Counted from the first letter of the stretch, positions 26,812 through 36,882 are shown. The stretch: 64,000 nucleotides of DNA from CAIWHR01 sp963726775 (GCA_963726775.1 CAVSDL010000015.1:244484-308483), one strand, 5' to 3'. Notes: generated from the sequence alone by a model not told the origin. A program made the numbers and translations.

Positions 26812-28266
26812 TCAGAACCGGGGGATTTCCGGATGCGGGACCTGCCCGTGGCGCACGTGCATCTTGCCGAACTCGGCGCAGCGATGAAGCGTCGGCACGC
26901 CTTTGCCTGGATTGAGCAGCGAATAGGGGTCGAACGCGGCCTTGATCGCGAGGAAACGCTCGAGTTCGCCCGGGTGGAATTGCACGCACATCTGCGGCAG
27001 TTTCTCGACACCGACGCCGTGCTCGCCGGTGATGGTGCCACCCACCTCGATGCAGAGTTCGAGAATTGCGGCGCCAAAAGCTTCGGCGCGCCCGACCTCG
27101 CCTTCGACGTTGGCGTCGAACAGTATCAGCGGATGCAGGTTGCCATCGCCAGCGTGAAAAACGTTGGCGCAACGCAACCCGTACTCCTTCGAAAGTTCCC
27201 CGATTCGCGCCAGCACTTTGGCCAACGCCTTGCGCGGAATCGTGCCGTCCATGCAGTAGTAGTCCGGGGTGATGCGCCCGATCGCCGGAAATGCAGCCTT
27301 GCGCCCCGACCAGAAGAGGAGGCGCTGTGCCTCGTCCTTCGACACGCGGACTTCCGTGGCTCCGGCCTCGGCCAGGACGCGCCGGATCTCCGCCATGTCG
27401 GCGGCGACTTCCTCGGGCGTGCCGTCCGTTTCGACCAGGAGCACCGCCTTCGCGTCCAGCGGGTACCGGGCGTGGACGAACTCCTCGACGGCGCGCGTTG
27501 CCGCCTGGTCCATCATCTCGAGGCCGGCCGGCACGATGCCCGCCGCGATCACCGCCGACACTGCGGCACCCGCCTGCACGACGTCGTCGAAAGCCGCCAG
27601 CGCGACCTGCGCGTACTGCGCCTTCGGCGTCAGCTTGACCGTGATCTCGGTGATGACGGCGAGCAGCCCTTCCGAGCCGTTGATCAATGCAAGGAGATCG
27701 TATCCCGGACTGTCGAGCGCATCGCCGCCGAACTCGACGACTTCGCCGGTAATGAGGATCCCCCGGACGCGGCGGACATTGTGCACGGTAAGACCGTACT
27801 TGAGGCAATGGACGCCGCCGGCGTTCTCGGCGACGTTGCCGCCGATCGTGCATGCGATCTGCGACGACGGGTCGGGGGCGAAATAGAGGCCGTAAGGGGC
27901 TGCGGCCTCGCTGATCGCCAGATTGCGCACACCGGGCTGAACGACGGCGGTCCGCGACACCGGGTCGACGGCAATGATCTTCCTGAATTTCGCGAGCGAG
28001 AGCAGCACGCCGTTCCTGTCCGGCAGCGCGCCGCCCGACAGGCTCGTTCCCGCGCCGCGCGCCACCACCGGCACGCGCGCCGCATGACAGCGCTTCAGGA
28101 TCTCGACGACTTGCGCTTCGTTGTCGGGAATCGCGACGGCCGCCGGCAGCTCGCGATAGATCGTGAGGCCGTCACACTCGTACGGCCTCGTGTCCTCCGC
28201 CGCGGTCAGCAGCGCCGACGGCGGCAGGATCGCGGCAAGCTGGGCGTGAACGGCGGGATCGAGCAT
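26812..28266 (-). CDS. glcD: Glycolate oxidase subunit GlcD (FAD-linked oxidase)
   Basis: 484 residues from ATG 28266, first gene of the minus-strand cluster. PCMH domain (VPVVARGAGTSLSGGALPDRNGVLLSLAKFRKI, YFAPDPSSQIACTIGGNVAENAGGVHCLKYGLTVHNV) and C-terminal domain (NVFHAGDGNLHPLILFD, GGTITGEHGVGVEKLPQMCVQF, FDPYSLLNPGKGVPTLHRCAEFGKMHVR). The length and the ending match GlcD closely. With GlcE/GlcF it oxidises glycolate to glyoxylate. Divergent from a TRAP binding-protein gene across 254 bp. Confidence 0.92.
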   Translation of the reverse strand: MLDPAVHAQLAAILPPSALLTAAEDTRPYECDGLTIYRELPAAVAIPDNEAQVVEILKRCHAARVPVVARGAGTSLSGGALPDRNGVLLSLAKFRKIIAVDPVSRTAVVQPGVRNLAISEAAAPYGLYFAPDPSSQIACTIGGNVAENAGGVHCLKYGLTVHNVRRVRGILITGEVVEFGGDALDSPGYDLLALINGSEGLLAVITEITVKLTPKAQYAQVALAAFDDVVQAGAAVSAVIAAGIVPAGLEMMDQAATRAVEEFVHARYPLDAKAVLLVETDGTPEEVAADMAEIRRVLAEAGATEVRVSKDEAQRLLFWSGRKAAFPAIGRITPDYYCMDGTIPRKALAKVLARIGELSKEYGLRCANVFHAGDGNLHPLILFDANVEGEVGRAEAFGAAILELCIEVGGTITGEHGVGVEKLPQMCVQFHPGELERFLAIKAAFDPYSLLNPGKGVPTLHRCAEFGKMHVRHGQVPHPEIPRF

Positions 28267-28520
28267 CGGGACGGAAGGGCGGGTCGGAGGACGGTGTGGC
28301 GAGTGCTGGATGCCGGGTCGTCGATTATTCCACATCGCCGCCCGCAGGGCACGCCGGCTGGGAACCGCCTTCGCGAATCCGGCGACGGCGGGCCCCGCCA
28401 CGTGCGCGGCAGGGCCATTCCGGAATCGCTGTACACGGGGCTGCGGCTTCTCTTAGAATCCGCCGCTCCGGGCGCCGCGCATGGCGCGCCTGCCGCCCCT
28501 CATCGAAACAGGAGAACACG

Positions 28521-29510
28521 ATGCGGATCTCCCGCCTCTATTACGCAGTGGCCGTTTCCGCCTGGGCAGCGCTTGCAGGCCCGCTCGTCGCTCCGGCGGC
28601 AGCGCAAACGCCGCTGAAAATGAACATCTCGGTCAGCCAGAATTCGCACTATGGCGTCGCGGTCGACACGTTCGCGAAGGAAGTCGAGGCGCGGACCGGC
28701 GGCCGCTACAAGATCCAGAACTTCTACTCCGGGGCCCTCGGCGCGGAGCGTGAATCGGTCGAGGGTGTCCAGCTCGGCACGCTCGACCTGACCCTGACCT
28801 CGACGGGGCCAATCCCGAACTTCGTGCCGGAGCTCGCGATCCTCGACATTCCCTTCCTGTTCCGCGACTACGCGCAGGCCCGCGCTGTGCTCGACGGGCC
28901 GATCGGTCAGGAGATGCTGGAGAAATTCCCGCCGAAGGGCATCGTCGCGCTCGCATGGGCCGAGAACGGATTTCGGCACATGACCAACAGCAAGCGGCCG
29001 GTCAACGTCCCGGACGATCTGAAGGGCCTCAAGATGCGGACGATGGAAAATCCGATCCACATCCAGGCCTACAAGGAGTTCGGGATCCTGCCCACGCCGA
29101 TGGCCTTCACCGAGGTGTACACCGCACTGCAGCAGGGCACGGTCGACGGGCAGGAAAATCCGCTTTCGGTGATCACATCGGCCAAGCTCGATCAGGTGCA
29201 GAAGAACCTGACGTTGACGGGCCACGTCTATTCGCCTTCGCTGATTCTCATGAACAAGGCGCAATGGGACAAGCTCTCCGCGGCCGACAGGCAGGCCTTC
29301 CTGGACGCCGCGAAGGAGGCGGTCAAGGCCAACCGGGCCCGGGTCGATGCCGACGAAAAGAAGGCGGTCGCCGACTTGCGCTCGAAAGGCATGGCGGTGG
29401 TCGAGGTCGTCGACAAGGCGAAGTTCCAGGCCACGCTCGCGCCCGTCTACGCCGATTTCGGCAAGCGCTTCGGCCAGGAGAACATCGACCGGATCAAGAA
29501 CTACAAGTAA
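28521..29510 (+). CDS. dctP: TRAP transporter substrate-binding protein, DctP family
   Basis: 329 residues; ATG 28521 follows AGGAG with ideal spacing. Signal peptide AVAVSAWAALAGPLVAPAAAQ. The mature part matches DctP: SVSQNSHYGVAVDTFAKEVEARTGGRYKIQNFYSGALGAERESVEGVQLGTLDLTLTS, the arginine-bearing GLKMRTMENPIHIQAYKEFGILPTPMAFTEVYTALQQGTVDGQENPL (carboxylate contact), and IDRIKNYK at the end. It binds an organic acid in the periplasm for the DctQM carrier. The neighbouring glycolate/lactate oxidases suggest a 2-hydroxy acid as ligand (inference). Confidence 0.92.
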   Translation: MRISRLYYAVAVSAWAALAGPLVAPAAAQTPLKMNISVSQNSHYGVAVDTFAKEVEARTGGRYKIQNFYSGALGAERESVEGVQLGTLDLTLTSTGPIPNFVPELAILDIPFLFRDYAQARAVLDGPIGQEMLEKFPPKGIVALAWAENGFRHMTNSKRPVNVPDDLKGLKMRTMENPIHIQAYKEFGILPTPMAFTEVYTALQQGTVDGQENPLSVITSAKLDQVQKNLTLTGHVYSPSLILMNKAQWDKLSAADRQAFLDAAKEAVKANRARVDADEKKAVADLRSKGMAVVEVVDKAKFQATLAPVYADFGKRFGQENIDRIKNYK

Positions 29511-29556
29511 CGCCTGTCGGGCCGGCTGGCCGCGCACCGTCCGGTCGGCGGCGTTG

Positions 29557-30840
29557 TCATCGGTAGCCGAACATCCCCGGCAGGAGCGTGCTGATCCCCG
29601 GGACGAGCGCGAGGAGCGCCAGGACCGCGATCTGCGCCCACATGAACGGCCACAGCTCGCCGACGAGCCGCGTCAGCGGCACGCGCGCCACCGCCGACGT
29701 CACGAACAGCAGCCCGCCTACCGGTGGCGTGATCATTCCCATCGTCAGATTCACGATGACGATGATGCCGAACTGCAGATCGTTGATTCCGAGCGCATGG
29801 GCGATCGGCGCGAGGATGGGCACCAGCACGACGACACCGGGCAGCGGCTCGATGAAGATGCCGAAGAGGAGCAGCAGCACGTTCACCGCCAGAAGAAACG
29901 CGATCGGCGACAACTGCATGGCAACGATCCATTCGGTCATCTGCTGCGGCACGCGCGAAACCGTCAGGACCCACGCGAACGCCGCCGACATGGCGACAAT
30001 GATGAGCACCGATGCGGTCATCAGGGCCGAGCGCGCGAGAATCGACGGCAGCATCCGCCATTGCAGCGACCGGTAGATCCAGCGGCCCGCCGCCAGCGCG
30101 TAGAAGACCGCCACCACGCTCGCCTCGGTCGGCGTGAACGCCCCGGATGCGATGCCGCCCAGGATCAGCACCGGCAGAACGAGGGCCGGCAACGCGCGCC
30201 ACGTATTGCGTACGTAGTCGGCGAGCCCGAGGGTCTCGACGACGCCGCGGTAGTGCCGCCGCGTCGAGATCACGTGATTGATCGCCGCCATCGCCGCCGC
30301 GATGACGATGCCCGGGAGCACCCCCGCGATCATCAAGCCCACGAGATTGATCTCGGGATACGCCAGCGCGTAGATGATCATCGTGATCGACGGCGGGATG
30401 ATCGGCCCGAGGATCGAGACCGCCGCGGTCAGCGCCGCTGCGTATTCCGGATGGTATCCGTCGTCGCGCATCATCCGGATCATGATCGCGCCGGGGCCCG
30501 CGGCATCGGCCAGCGCCGACCCGCTGATGCCCGAAAAGAAGGTGATCGCGAGGATGTTCGTGTGGCCGAGCCCGCCGCGGAAGCGCCCGACGAACTGCGA
30601 CGCGAAGCGCAGCAGGACCTCGGACAGCGCGCCTCCCGTCATCAATTCCGCGGTCAGTATGAAGAACGGCACCGCCATCAGCGCGAAGACGTCGATGCCG
30701 CTGAAAAGGTACTTCGGCAGGGCGACCAGCGGGAGGCCGCCAACCAGGATCGCGGTGAGCGTCGCTCCGCCCAGCGCGAACGCCACCGGTACACCGAGCG
30801 CGAGCAATGCGGTGCAGGTTGCGAACAGCGCGGCGATCAC
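29557..30840 (-). CDS. dctM: TRAP transporter large permease DctM
   Basis: 427 residues from a GTG start whose codon overlaps the dctQ stop (GTGA). Around twelve hydrophobic segments and the DctM signatures VPFFILTAELMTGGAL, FSGISGSALADAAGPGAIMI, SILGPIIPPSITMIIYA, GAFTPTEASVVAVFYAL and NLTMGMITPPVGGLLFVTSAV. It is the Na+-coupled carrier subunit in the inner membrane. It converges on dctP with 46 bp between the stops. Confidence 0.93.
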   Translation of the reverse strand: MIAALFATCTALLALGVPVAFALGGATLTAILVGGLPLVALPKYLFSGIDVFALMAVPFFILTAELMTGGALSEVLLRFASQFVGRFRGGLGHTNILAITFFSGISGSALADAAGPGAIMIRMMRDDGYHPEYAAALTAAVSILGPIIPPSITMIIYALAYPEINLVGLMIAGVLPGIVIAAAMAAINHVISTRRHYRGVVETLGLADYVRNTWRALPALVLPVLILGGIASGAFTPTEASVVAVFYALAAGRWIYRSLQWRMLPSILARSALMTASVLIIVAMSAAFAWVLTVSRVPQQMTEWIVAMQLSPIAFLLAVNVLLLLFGIFIEPLPGVVVLVPILAPIAHALGINDLQFGIIVIVNLTMGMITPPVGGLLFVTSAVARVPLTRLVGELWPFMWAQIAVLALLALVPGISTLLPGMFGYR

Positions 30841-31346
30841 AGCTTCACCGCGTCGGCGTCGAACTCCTCGTCCGAAAGGAAGCGCTTCTGGCGGACGTAG
30901 GGAACCGCCATCACCAGCAGATGCACGATCATCCACGCGAATCCCACCGGCATCGCGAGGTATACGGCGCCGTAGGGAATCTGCAGCACCGGTGTCGTCT
31001 GGCCCCAGGTCAGCCGTGCGTAGCGCAGTCCCAGCCAGACCATCGTCGCGAAGAAGACGATGAGCCCGATGAAAATCACGGCGCGGATGGCCGGCGCCTG
31101 CCGCGGAAACTTCTCCTGCAGCGTGTCGATCCCGATGTGCGCGCCGTAGCGCAATACGAGGCCGGAACCGAGGAACGTGAGCCAGATCATCAGGAAACGC
31201 GACGCCTCCTCCACCCACAGGATCGAATGGTCGGTGAGAAAGCGCAGGACGACGTTCGCGAACACCATCGCCGCCATTGCCGCCAGCAGCACGATGACGC
31301 ACCACCGGCTGGCGCGAAGGAGAAGGCGATCGAGGGTATGCCGCAT
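30837..31346 (-). CDS. dctQ: TRAP transporter small permease DctQ
   Basis: 169 residues from ATG 31346 (an in-frame start 60 bases upstream is possible but has a non-membrane-like leader). Four hydrophobic spans and the DctQ hallmark WVEEASRFLMIWLTFLGSGLVLRYGAHIGID are present. It is the small membrane subunit that partners DctM. Transcribed with dctM. Confidence 0.9.
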   Translation of the reverse strand: MRHTLDRLLLRASRWCVIVLLAAMAAMVFANVVLRFLTDHSILWVEEASRFLMIWLTFLGSGLVLRYGAHIGIDTLQEKFPRQAPAIRAVIFIGLIVFFATMVWLGLRYARLTWGQTTPVLQIPYGAVYLAMPVGFAWMIVHLLVMAVPYVRQKRFLSDEEFDADAVKL

Positions 31347-31532
31347 GGTTGCAGGGTCCGTCCCGGCGCGCGTCCCGCGGATTGTCGCATGTGCCTCGCC
31401 AGGCACTTCGAGTCGCGGCCGCTATAATCCCACGATCCTCCGTGCTCTGCCGCCACCGCCGCGGCTTCGATGGTCCGAGGCCGCGCGGACCCGCGCCGGG
31501 AAACCGATCGACCCGACTTTCACCGCTACCGG

Positions 31533-32741
31533 ATGAACCCCGCAAGCCCTGTAGGGCGGCCTCTTGCCGGCCTCAAGGTTCTCGAGCTCGGCGCGCTGAT
31601 TGCCGGCCCGTTCTGCGCCAAGCTCCTCGCCGAATTCGGCGCCGAGGTCGTGAAAATCGAGCCGCCCGGCGCCGGCGACCCGCTCCGCAAATGGCGCTAT
31701 CTGAAGGACGGTACGGCGCTGTGGTGGCATGTCCAGTCGCGCGGAAAGAAGTCGGTCGCGGTCGACCTGCGCACGCCCCAAGGCCAGGCGATCGCAAAAA
31801 AGCTGGCGCTCGCCGCCGACATCGTCGTCGAGAACTTCCGCCCCGGCACGATGGAGGCTTGGGGGCTGGGCTACGATGAAATCGCTTCCGGAAATCCCGG
31901 CCTCGTCATGGTCCGCATCTCCGGCTACGGACAGAGCGGCCCCTACGCCGGGCGGCCGGGCTTCGGCGTCATCGGCGAAGCGTTTGGCGGATTGCGCCAC
32001 GTCACCGGCACGCCGGACCGCCCGCCGTCGCGCGTCGGAGTGTCGATCGGAGACACGCTGTCCGCGCTTTACGGCGTCATCGGCGCGCTGCTGGCGATCG
32101 AGTCGCGGCGCAAGACCGGGCGCGGGCAGGTCGTCGACGTCGCGTTGTACGAGTCCGTGTTCTCGGTGATGGAATCGATGCTGCCGGAGTTCGACGCTTT
32201 TGGCGTCGTGCGCGAGCGCACCGGTTCGATCCTGCCCGGAATCGCGCCCACGTCGTCGTACGCCTGCAGCGACGGCAGCTACGTGCTGATCGCCGCCAAC
32301 GGCGATTCGATCTTCAGGCGACTGTGCAAGGCGATGGGCCGTGAGGACCTGGCGCAGGATGCCTCGCTGGCGCACAACGACGGCCGCGCGACGCGCCAGC
32401 AGTGGCTCGACGCCGAGATCGAGTCCTGGACCTCGGCGCGCCTGCCCGCCGACGTACTCGCCGTCATGGAAGCGGCCGACGTACCGGCGTCCAGGATCTA
32501 TTCGATCGCCGATATCGTCGACGATCCGCATTACGCGGCACGCGCGATGATCCGGCAGATTGCGATGGCCGACGGAAGCTTGCTGAGGGTCCCTGGTGTC
32601 GTGCCGAAACTCTCCGCCACGCCGGGCGATTTCGACGGCGGCGGTCCCGCGCTGGGCGAGCACACCGACGCGGTACTGCGGAGCCTGGGCTACGACGCCA
32701 CTGCGATTGCGGCGTTGCGCGCCGCGGGCGTCATCGGTTGA
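31533..32741 (+). CDS. CaiB/BaiF family CoA transferase
   Basis: 402 residues from ATG 31533. Class III CoA-transferase motifs: LAGLKVLELGALIAGPFCAKLLAEFGAEVVKIEPP, DIVVENFRPGTMEAWGLGYDEI, ISGYGQSGPYAGRPGF, and the nucleophilic Asp at ~174 in SRVGVSIGDTLSALYG. These enzymes move CoA between carboxylic acids through an aspartyl-CoA intermediate. The acids are not evident; the TRAP and oxidase genes nearby suggest short organic acids. Transcribed divergently from dctQM. Confidence 0.9.
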   Translation: MNPASPVGRPLAGLKVLELGALIAGPFCAKLLAEFGAEVVKIEPPGAGDPLRKWRYLKDGTALWWHVQSRGKKSVAVDLRTPQGQAIAKKLALAADIVVENFRPGTMEAWGLGYDEIASGNPGLVMVRISGYGQSGPYAGRPGFGVIGEAFGGLRHVTGTPDRPPSRVGVSIGDTLSALYGVIGALLAIESRRKTGRGQVVDVALYESVFSVMESMLPEFDAFGVVRERTGSILPGIAPTSSYACSDGSYVLIAANGDSIFRRLCKAMGREDLAQDASLAHNDGRATRQQWLDAEIESWTSARLPADVLAVMEAADVPASRIYSIADIVDDPHYAARAMIRQIAMADGSLLRVPGVVPKLSATPGDFDGGGPALGEHTDAVLRSLGYDATAIAALRAAGVIG

Positions 32742-32807
32742 TCCGCGTTGGCGGTGGCGAGGGCCCGCAGGGATGCGGAGGGTTGCGACACGCCGTTCGA
32801 CAGGCTC

Positions 32808-33563
32808 CTAGACGCAACGCCCGCCGTCGACCTCCAGGCACGCGCCGGTAATGAACGCGGCTTCGTCCGACGCCAGGAACACCGCCGCCGTCGCGATGTC
32901 GGAGGGCAGCGACAGGCGTCCAAGCGGAATCGTCGCCACGAACTTCGCGCGCATTTCCGGCGTGTCCACGCCCATGAATTCGGCAAGCATTCCCGTTTCT
33001 CCGGCGACCGGGTTGATGATGTTGACGCGAATATTGTCCGGCGCAAGCTCGGCCGCCATCGAGCGCGACGTCGTGATCGCCGCGCCCTTGCTGCCGTTGT
33101 ACCACGTGAGTCCCGGCCGGGGCCGCACGCCGGCGGTCGAGGCAATCGTGATGAACACGCCGCCCTTGCGCGTCCGAAAATGCGGCACCACGTGCTTCGC
33201 GGTCAGGAACAGGCTCTTGACGTTGACGCGGTAGATGCGGTCGAACTCCTCTTCGGTCACGTCGAGCATGGACTGGTTGCGATGGGTCGTCCCGGCATTG
33301 TTGACGAAGATGTCGAGCGCGCCATGGACCGCCAGCGCCAACGCGACGAGACGCGAGACGTCCGCGTCCCTCGAAATATCGCCGGCGCAGGATTGCGAGC
33401 GGCCGCCCGCCAGTACGATCTCGCGCGCGACCCGTTCGCATCTCGCCGCGTCGATGTCGTTGACGACGACCGCAGCGCCCTCCCGCGCAAAGCGTTTCGC
33501 GATGCCTTCACCGAATCCGGATCCGGCGCCGGTAACGATCGCAATCTTGTTCTGGAGTCTCAT
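32808..33563 (-). CDS. SDR-family oxidoreductase
   Basis: 251 residues. Classical short-chain dehydrogenase: cofactor loop TGAGSGFGEG (11-20), NNAG (88-91), catalytic S142, Y155 and K159 (SKG). D36 after the second strand suggests NAD preference. The C-terminal VFLASDEAAFITGACLEVDGG is typical. The ATG at 33563 is used; a GTG three codons upstream is also possible. Converges with the CoA transferase. Substrate unknown. Confidence 0.88.
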   Translation of the reverse strand: MRLQNKIAIVTGAGSGFGEGIAKRFAREGAAVVVNDIDAARCERVAREIVLAGGRSQSCAGDISRDADVSRLVALALAVHGALDIFVNNAGTTHRNQSMLDVTEEEFDRIYRVNVKSLFLTAKHVVPHFRTRKGGVFITIASTAGVRPRPGLTWYNGSKGAAITTSRSMAAELAPDNIRVNIINPVAGETGMLAEFMGVDTPEMRAKFVATIPLGRLSLPSDIATAAVFLASDEAAFITGACLEVDGGRCV

Positions 33564-33764
33564 GGTTCGCACCCGGGTCGATTCAAGTCACAATGCCAGA
33601 CAGGGAGGCCGGCTTCTCCGCCGCACGGCGACCTTCCGGTGCCGCGGGATCCCGCGCGTTGCGTCGGCCGCAACAGGGCGCGCGGTGCGTCGCGGCTATG
33701 CCGAGGCGGGCCAGAATCGAAAATCCGGAACCCGCCCGAACGCGATCCAGCGGCAAATTCGTTT

Positions 33765-35234
33765 TCACCCGTGTTGGCACACGACGGTCTTCAGCACCGT
33801 GAACCCATAGAGCGCTTCGAAGCCCTTCTCGCGACCGTAACCCGACGATTTCACACCGCCAAACGGCAACTCGACGCCACCGCCCGCCCCGTAATTGTTG
33901 ACGAACACCTGTCCGCTTCGTATCGCGCGCGCCATCCGCAACTGCCGGCCGCCGTCGCGCGTCCATACGCCGGCGACAAGTCCGAAGTCGGTGCCGTTGG
34001 CCATGCGAACCGCATCGGCATCATCGGCAAACGGCATCGCCGCGAGCACCGGACCGAACACTTCCTCACAGGCCAGCCGGCACGTCGGCGGGACATCGCG
34101 CAGCAAGTGCGGCTCGACGTAGAAGCCAGTCGGGGGCGCGGTCGAGGCGATCGCTCCCTTCGCGACCGTCCGGTGACCGTCGCGCTCGGCGGCGGCGAGG
34201 AAATCGCGCACGCGCGCGAGCTGCCCCAAGCGAATCAGCGGGCCGCAATCGAGATCCGCGAGCGCTGGACCGACCTCGAGCGCCGCAAAGCGTGCGCCGA
34301 GCTTCTCCAGCACCTCTTCATAACGTGAGTGCTCGACGAGGAGCCGGCTGCCGGCCGAACAGGTCTGCCCCGCGTTCTGGACGATGGCGTTGACGAGCAC
34401 CGGCAGCGCGGCGTCGAGGTCGGCGTCGGCGAATACGATCTGCGGGCCTTTTCCGCCAAGCTCGAGCGTGACCGGGCAGTGGCGCTTGGCGGCCTCGCCG
34501 GCAACCCACGCGCCCGTCGCCGGCGAGCCGGTGAAAGACACGTGCTCGACACCCCGGTGGGCGACCAGCGCCGCACCCGCTTCACGGCCCAGCCCGGTGA
34601 CGATGTTGAGCGCGCCTTCCGGAAGCCCGACGCCCGCCGCCAGCTCCGCGACACGCAGCAGCGACAGGCAGGCATCCTCGGCGGGCTTCACGACGCAGGC
34701 GTTGCCGGCGGCGAGCGCGCCACCGACCGAGCGCCCGAAGATCTGCAGAGGATAGTTCCACGGAATCACATGACCGGTGACGCCATGCGGCTCACGCCAG
34801 GTCAGCACCGTGAAGCCGGGGGAATAGGGGATCGTCTCACCATGGAACTTGTCGCAGGCGCCGCCATAGAACTCGAAATACCGCGCGCAGGCGGCGACGT
34901 CGGCGCGCGCCTGCTTCAACGGCTTGCCGCAATCGCGGGCCTCCAGCAGCGCGAGCTCGCCGGCGTGGTCCTGGATCGTTCGCGACAGCTTGGCGAGCAG
35001 GCGCCCTTTCTCCGCAGGAGCGAGCGCGCCCCACGCGCCGTCGCGCGCGCGCTGCGCGGCCGTCACGGCGCGATCGATATCCTCGGCGGTGCCGTACGCG
35101 ATTGCGGCGAACGACTGGCCATCCGAGGGGTCGATCATCGGCAGGGTCGCGCCCTTTGCCGGCGCGACCCAGCGATTGGCAATGAAATGCTGCGGCGGCG
35201 GCAGGGCGGTCGTTGTCGGATGCGGAGCATTCAT
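33765..35234 (-). CDS. Aldehyde dehydrogenase family protein
   Basis: 489 residues. NAD(P)+-dependent ALDH: the oxyanion Asn region HVIPWNYPLQI (about 156-165), VKPAEDACLSLLRVAELAAGVGLPEGALNIVTG, FTGSPATGAWVAGEAA, catalytic Glu258 (LELGGKG) and Cys292 (NAGQTCSAGSRLL), and an ending with GGVKSSGYGREKGFEALYGFT. Similar to betaine/gamma-aminobutyraldehyde-type dehydrogenases. It may act after the SDR in an alcohol-aldehyde-acid sequence, though the two genes are ~200 bp apart. Confidence 0.92.
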   Translation of the reverse strand: MNAPHPTTTALPPPQHFIANRWVAPAKGATLPMIDPSDGQSFAAIAYGTAEDIDRAVTAAQRARDGAWGALAPAEKGRLLAKLSRTIQDHAGELALLEARDCGKPLKQARADVAACARYFEFYGGACDKFHGETIPYSPGFTVLTWREPHGVTGHVIPWNYPLQIFGRSVGGALAAGNACVVKPAEDACLSLLRVAELAAGVGLPEGALNIVTGLGREAGAALVAHRGVEHVSFTGSPATGAWVAGEAAKRHCPVTLELGGKGPQIVFADADLDAALPVLVNAIVQNAGQTCSAGSRLLVEHSRYEEVLEKLGARFAALEVGPALADLDCGPLIRLGQLARVRDFLAAAERDGHRTVAKGAIASTAPPTGFYVEPHLLRDVPPTCRLACEEVFGPVLAAMPFADDADAVRMANGTDFGLVAGVWTRDGGRQLRMARAIRSGQVFVNNYGAGGGVELPFGGVKSSGYGREKGFEALYGFTVLKTVVCQHG

Positions 35235-35301
35235 GGCGGGTCCATCGAGGTCGGACTGCGACAGCGGATCCCGCCGCCCTTCGGGCACCGGGAGACTTCG
35301 G

Positions 35302-36882
35302 CTAGCGCGGCGGAGCAAACTTCCATGCCAGCGTGTTTTCGTCAGTGCGCGGCGCATAGGAGATCCCGTCACGCGTCGCCCACAGGTTGACCTGGAAATG
35401 CAGTGGAATGACGCCCGTATCGTTGATCGCGAGCTCGGTCGCGCGCTGCAGCAGCGCCTCGCGTTTCGCGTCGTCGACGGTGGCGAGGGCATCCTCGGTG
35501 AGAGCGTCGACCTTGCCGTTCGAGTAGCGGCCGCGGTTCGCGGTGCCGAAGCCCCGGTCCCGGTTGTACGTCATCAGGAGGGCCTTCAGCGACGATGACG
35601 CCTCGCCGGTGCCGGTGCTCCATCCGAGCAGCATGAAGCTGAACTTGAGGTCGGTCGCCTGCGTGAAGAACGTCGACGACGGCATGGCGACGACCTTGGT
35701 GTCGATGCCAATTCGCGACAGCATCTGCGCCACGGTTTGCGCGATCCTGGCATCGTTGACGTAACGGTTGTTCGGGGCGTGGATCGTGAGACCGAACCCA
35801 TCCGCGTAGCCGGCGTCCGCCAGGAGCTTCCTGGCGCCGACGGGATCGTACGGCTCGACCTCGAGGTTCCTGGTCGCGCCGAACAGGAACTCCGGAACGA
35901 GCTGCCCCGCCGCAACGGCTTCGCCCTCCATCACCTTCTCGACGATCGCAGGCCGGTTGATCGCCATCGAAATCGCCCTGCGGACGCGCGGATCCTTCAG
36001 CGGATTCTTGGCGAGCGGCCGGCCCGCCTTGTCGGTGACGAACGGTGAGACGTCGCGGTCGCTGTCCATGTGCAGGTAGATCAATCGGTCGGCGACGGTG
36101 CGATAGACCGAGAGACGCCGGTCCTTCTTGAGTTGCGCGGCATCCGAGGTTGGCACGTTCTCGATCACCTGAACGTCGCCCGACAGGAGCGCCGCGACGC
36201 GCGTGGCGTCCTGCGGCAGGAGGCGCAGCGTTACCCGCTCCCACGGCGTCTTGCCGCCCCAGTACGAGTCGTTTCGCGCAAGTTCGATCCGATCGCCCTT
36301 GGCGAAGCGGACGAGTTTGTACGGCCCGGTGCCCAGCGCCGCCTTGCCGCTGTTGAAGTCGTCGGTTGTCGCCTTCGCGGCGGACTTCGACACAATCACC
36401 ACTTGCGTCATGTCGGAAGGCATCAGCGGATAGGGCGTCGCGGTCCTGAACCGGACCGTGTACGGATCGACGACGACGATCTCCTTGATCTGCTTCGTGA
36501 ACGCCGTGAACGGCGACGGGCTGTTCGGCACCGTCGGGACCCGCTCGATGGACGCGACGACGTCGGCCGCCCCGAAATCGCTGCCGTCGTGGAACGTGAC
36601 CCCACGGCGCAGCTTGAATTCCCACGTCAGCGGGTCAATTGTCTTCCACTCCGTGGCAAGGCCCGGCTCCAGCTGCGATTTCTCGTTTCGCTGCACCAGA
36701 TAGCCGAAAAGGTGGGCGGCGACATTGTTGTTCGGCGTGACGTTGTGATAGTGCGGGTCGATCGCCGTGACGTCCGTTCCGAGCGCGATGGTCAGGTTCG
36801 CAGCCGTTACCGGAAGCGGGAGCACCGAGCAGAATACGGCGGCACCGAGAACGCGAGCGGCAACCAGGTAACGCCCCGACAT
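35302..36882 (-). CDS. ABC transporter substrate-binding protein, peptide/nickel (family 5) type
   Basis: 526 residues; ATG 36882 follows GGGAGGGG. The signal peptide ends around PLPVTAA. SBP family 5 features are TAIDPHYHNVTPNNNVAAHLFGYLV, WEFKLRRGVTFHDGSDFGAADVVASIERV, GTGPYKLVRFAKGDRIELARNDSYWGG, and DPRVRRAISMAINRPAIVEKVMEGEA. These proteins bind oligopeptides or other large solutes. No cognate permease or ATPase gene is in the window, so it is an orphan here or works with a distant transporter. Confidence 0.9.
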   Translation of the reverse strand: MSGRYLVAARVLGAAVFCSVLPLPVTAANLTIALGTDVTAIDPHYHNVTPNNNVAAHLFGYLVQRNEKSQLEPGLATEWKTIDPLTWEFKLRRGVTFHDGSDFGAADVVASIERVPTVPNSPSPFTAFTKQIKEIVVVDPYTVRFRTATPYPLMPSDMTQVVIVSKSAAKATTDDFNSGKAALGTGPYKLVRFAKGDRIELARNDSYWGGKTPWERVTLRLLPQDATRVAALLSGDVQVIENVPTSDAAQLKKDRRLSVYRTVADRLIYLHMDSDRDVSPFVTDKAGRPLAKNPLKDPRVRRAISMAINRPAIVEKVMEGEAVAAGQLVPEFLFGATRNLEVEPYDPVGARKLLADAGYADGFGLTIHAPNNRYVNDARIAQTVAQMLSRIGIDTKVVAMPSSTFFTQATDLKFSFMLLGWSTGTGEASSSLKALLMTYNRDRGFGTANRGRYSNGKVDALTEDALATVDDAKREALLQRATELAINDTGVIPLHFQVNLWATRDGISYAPRTDENTLAWKFAPPR

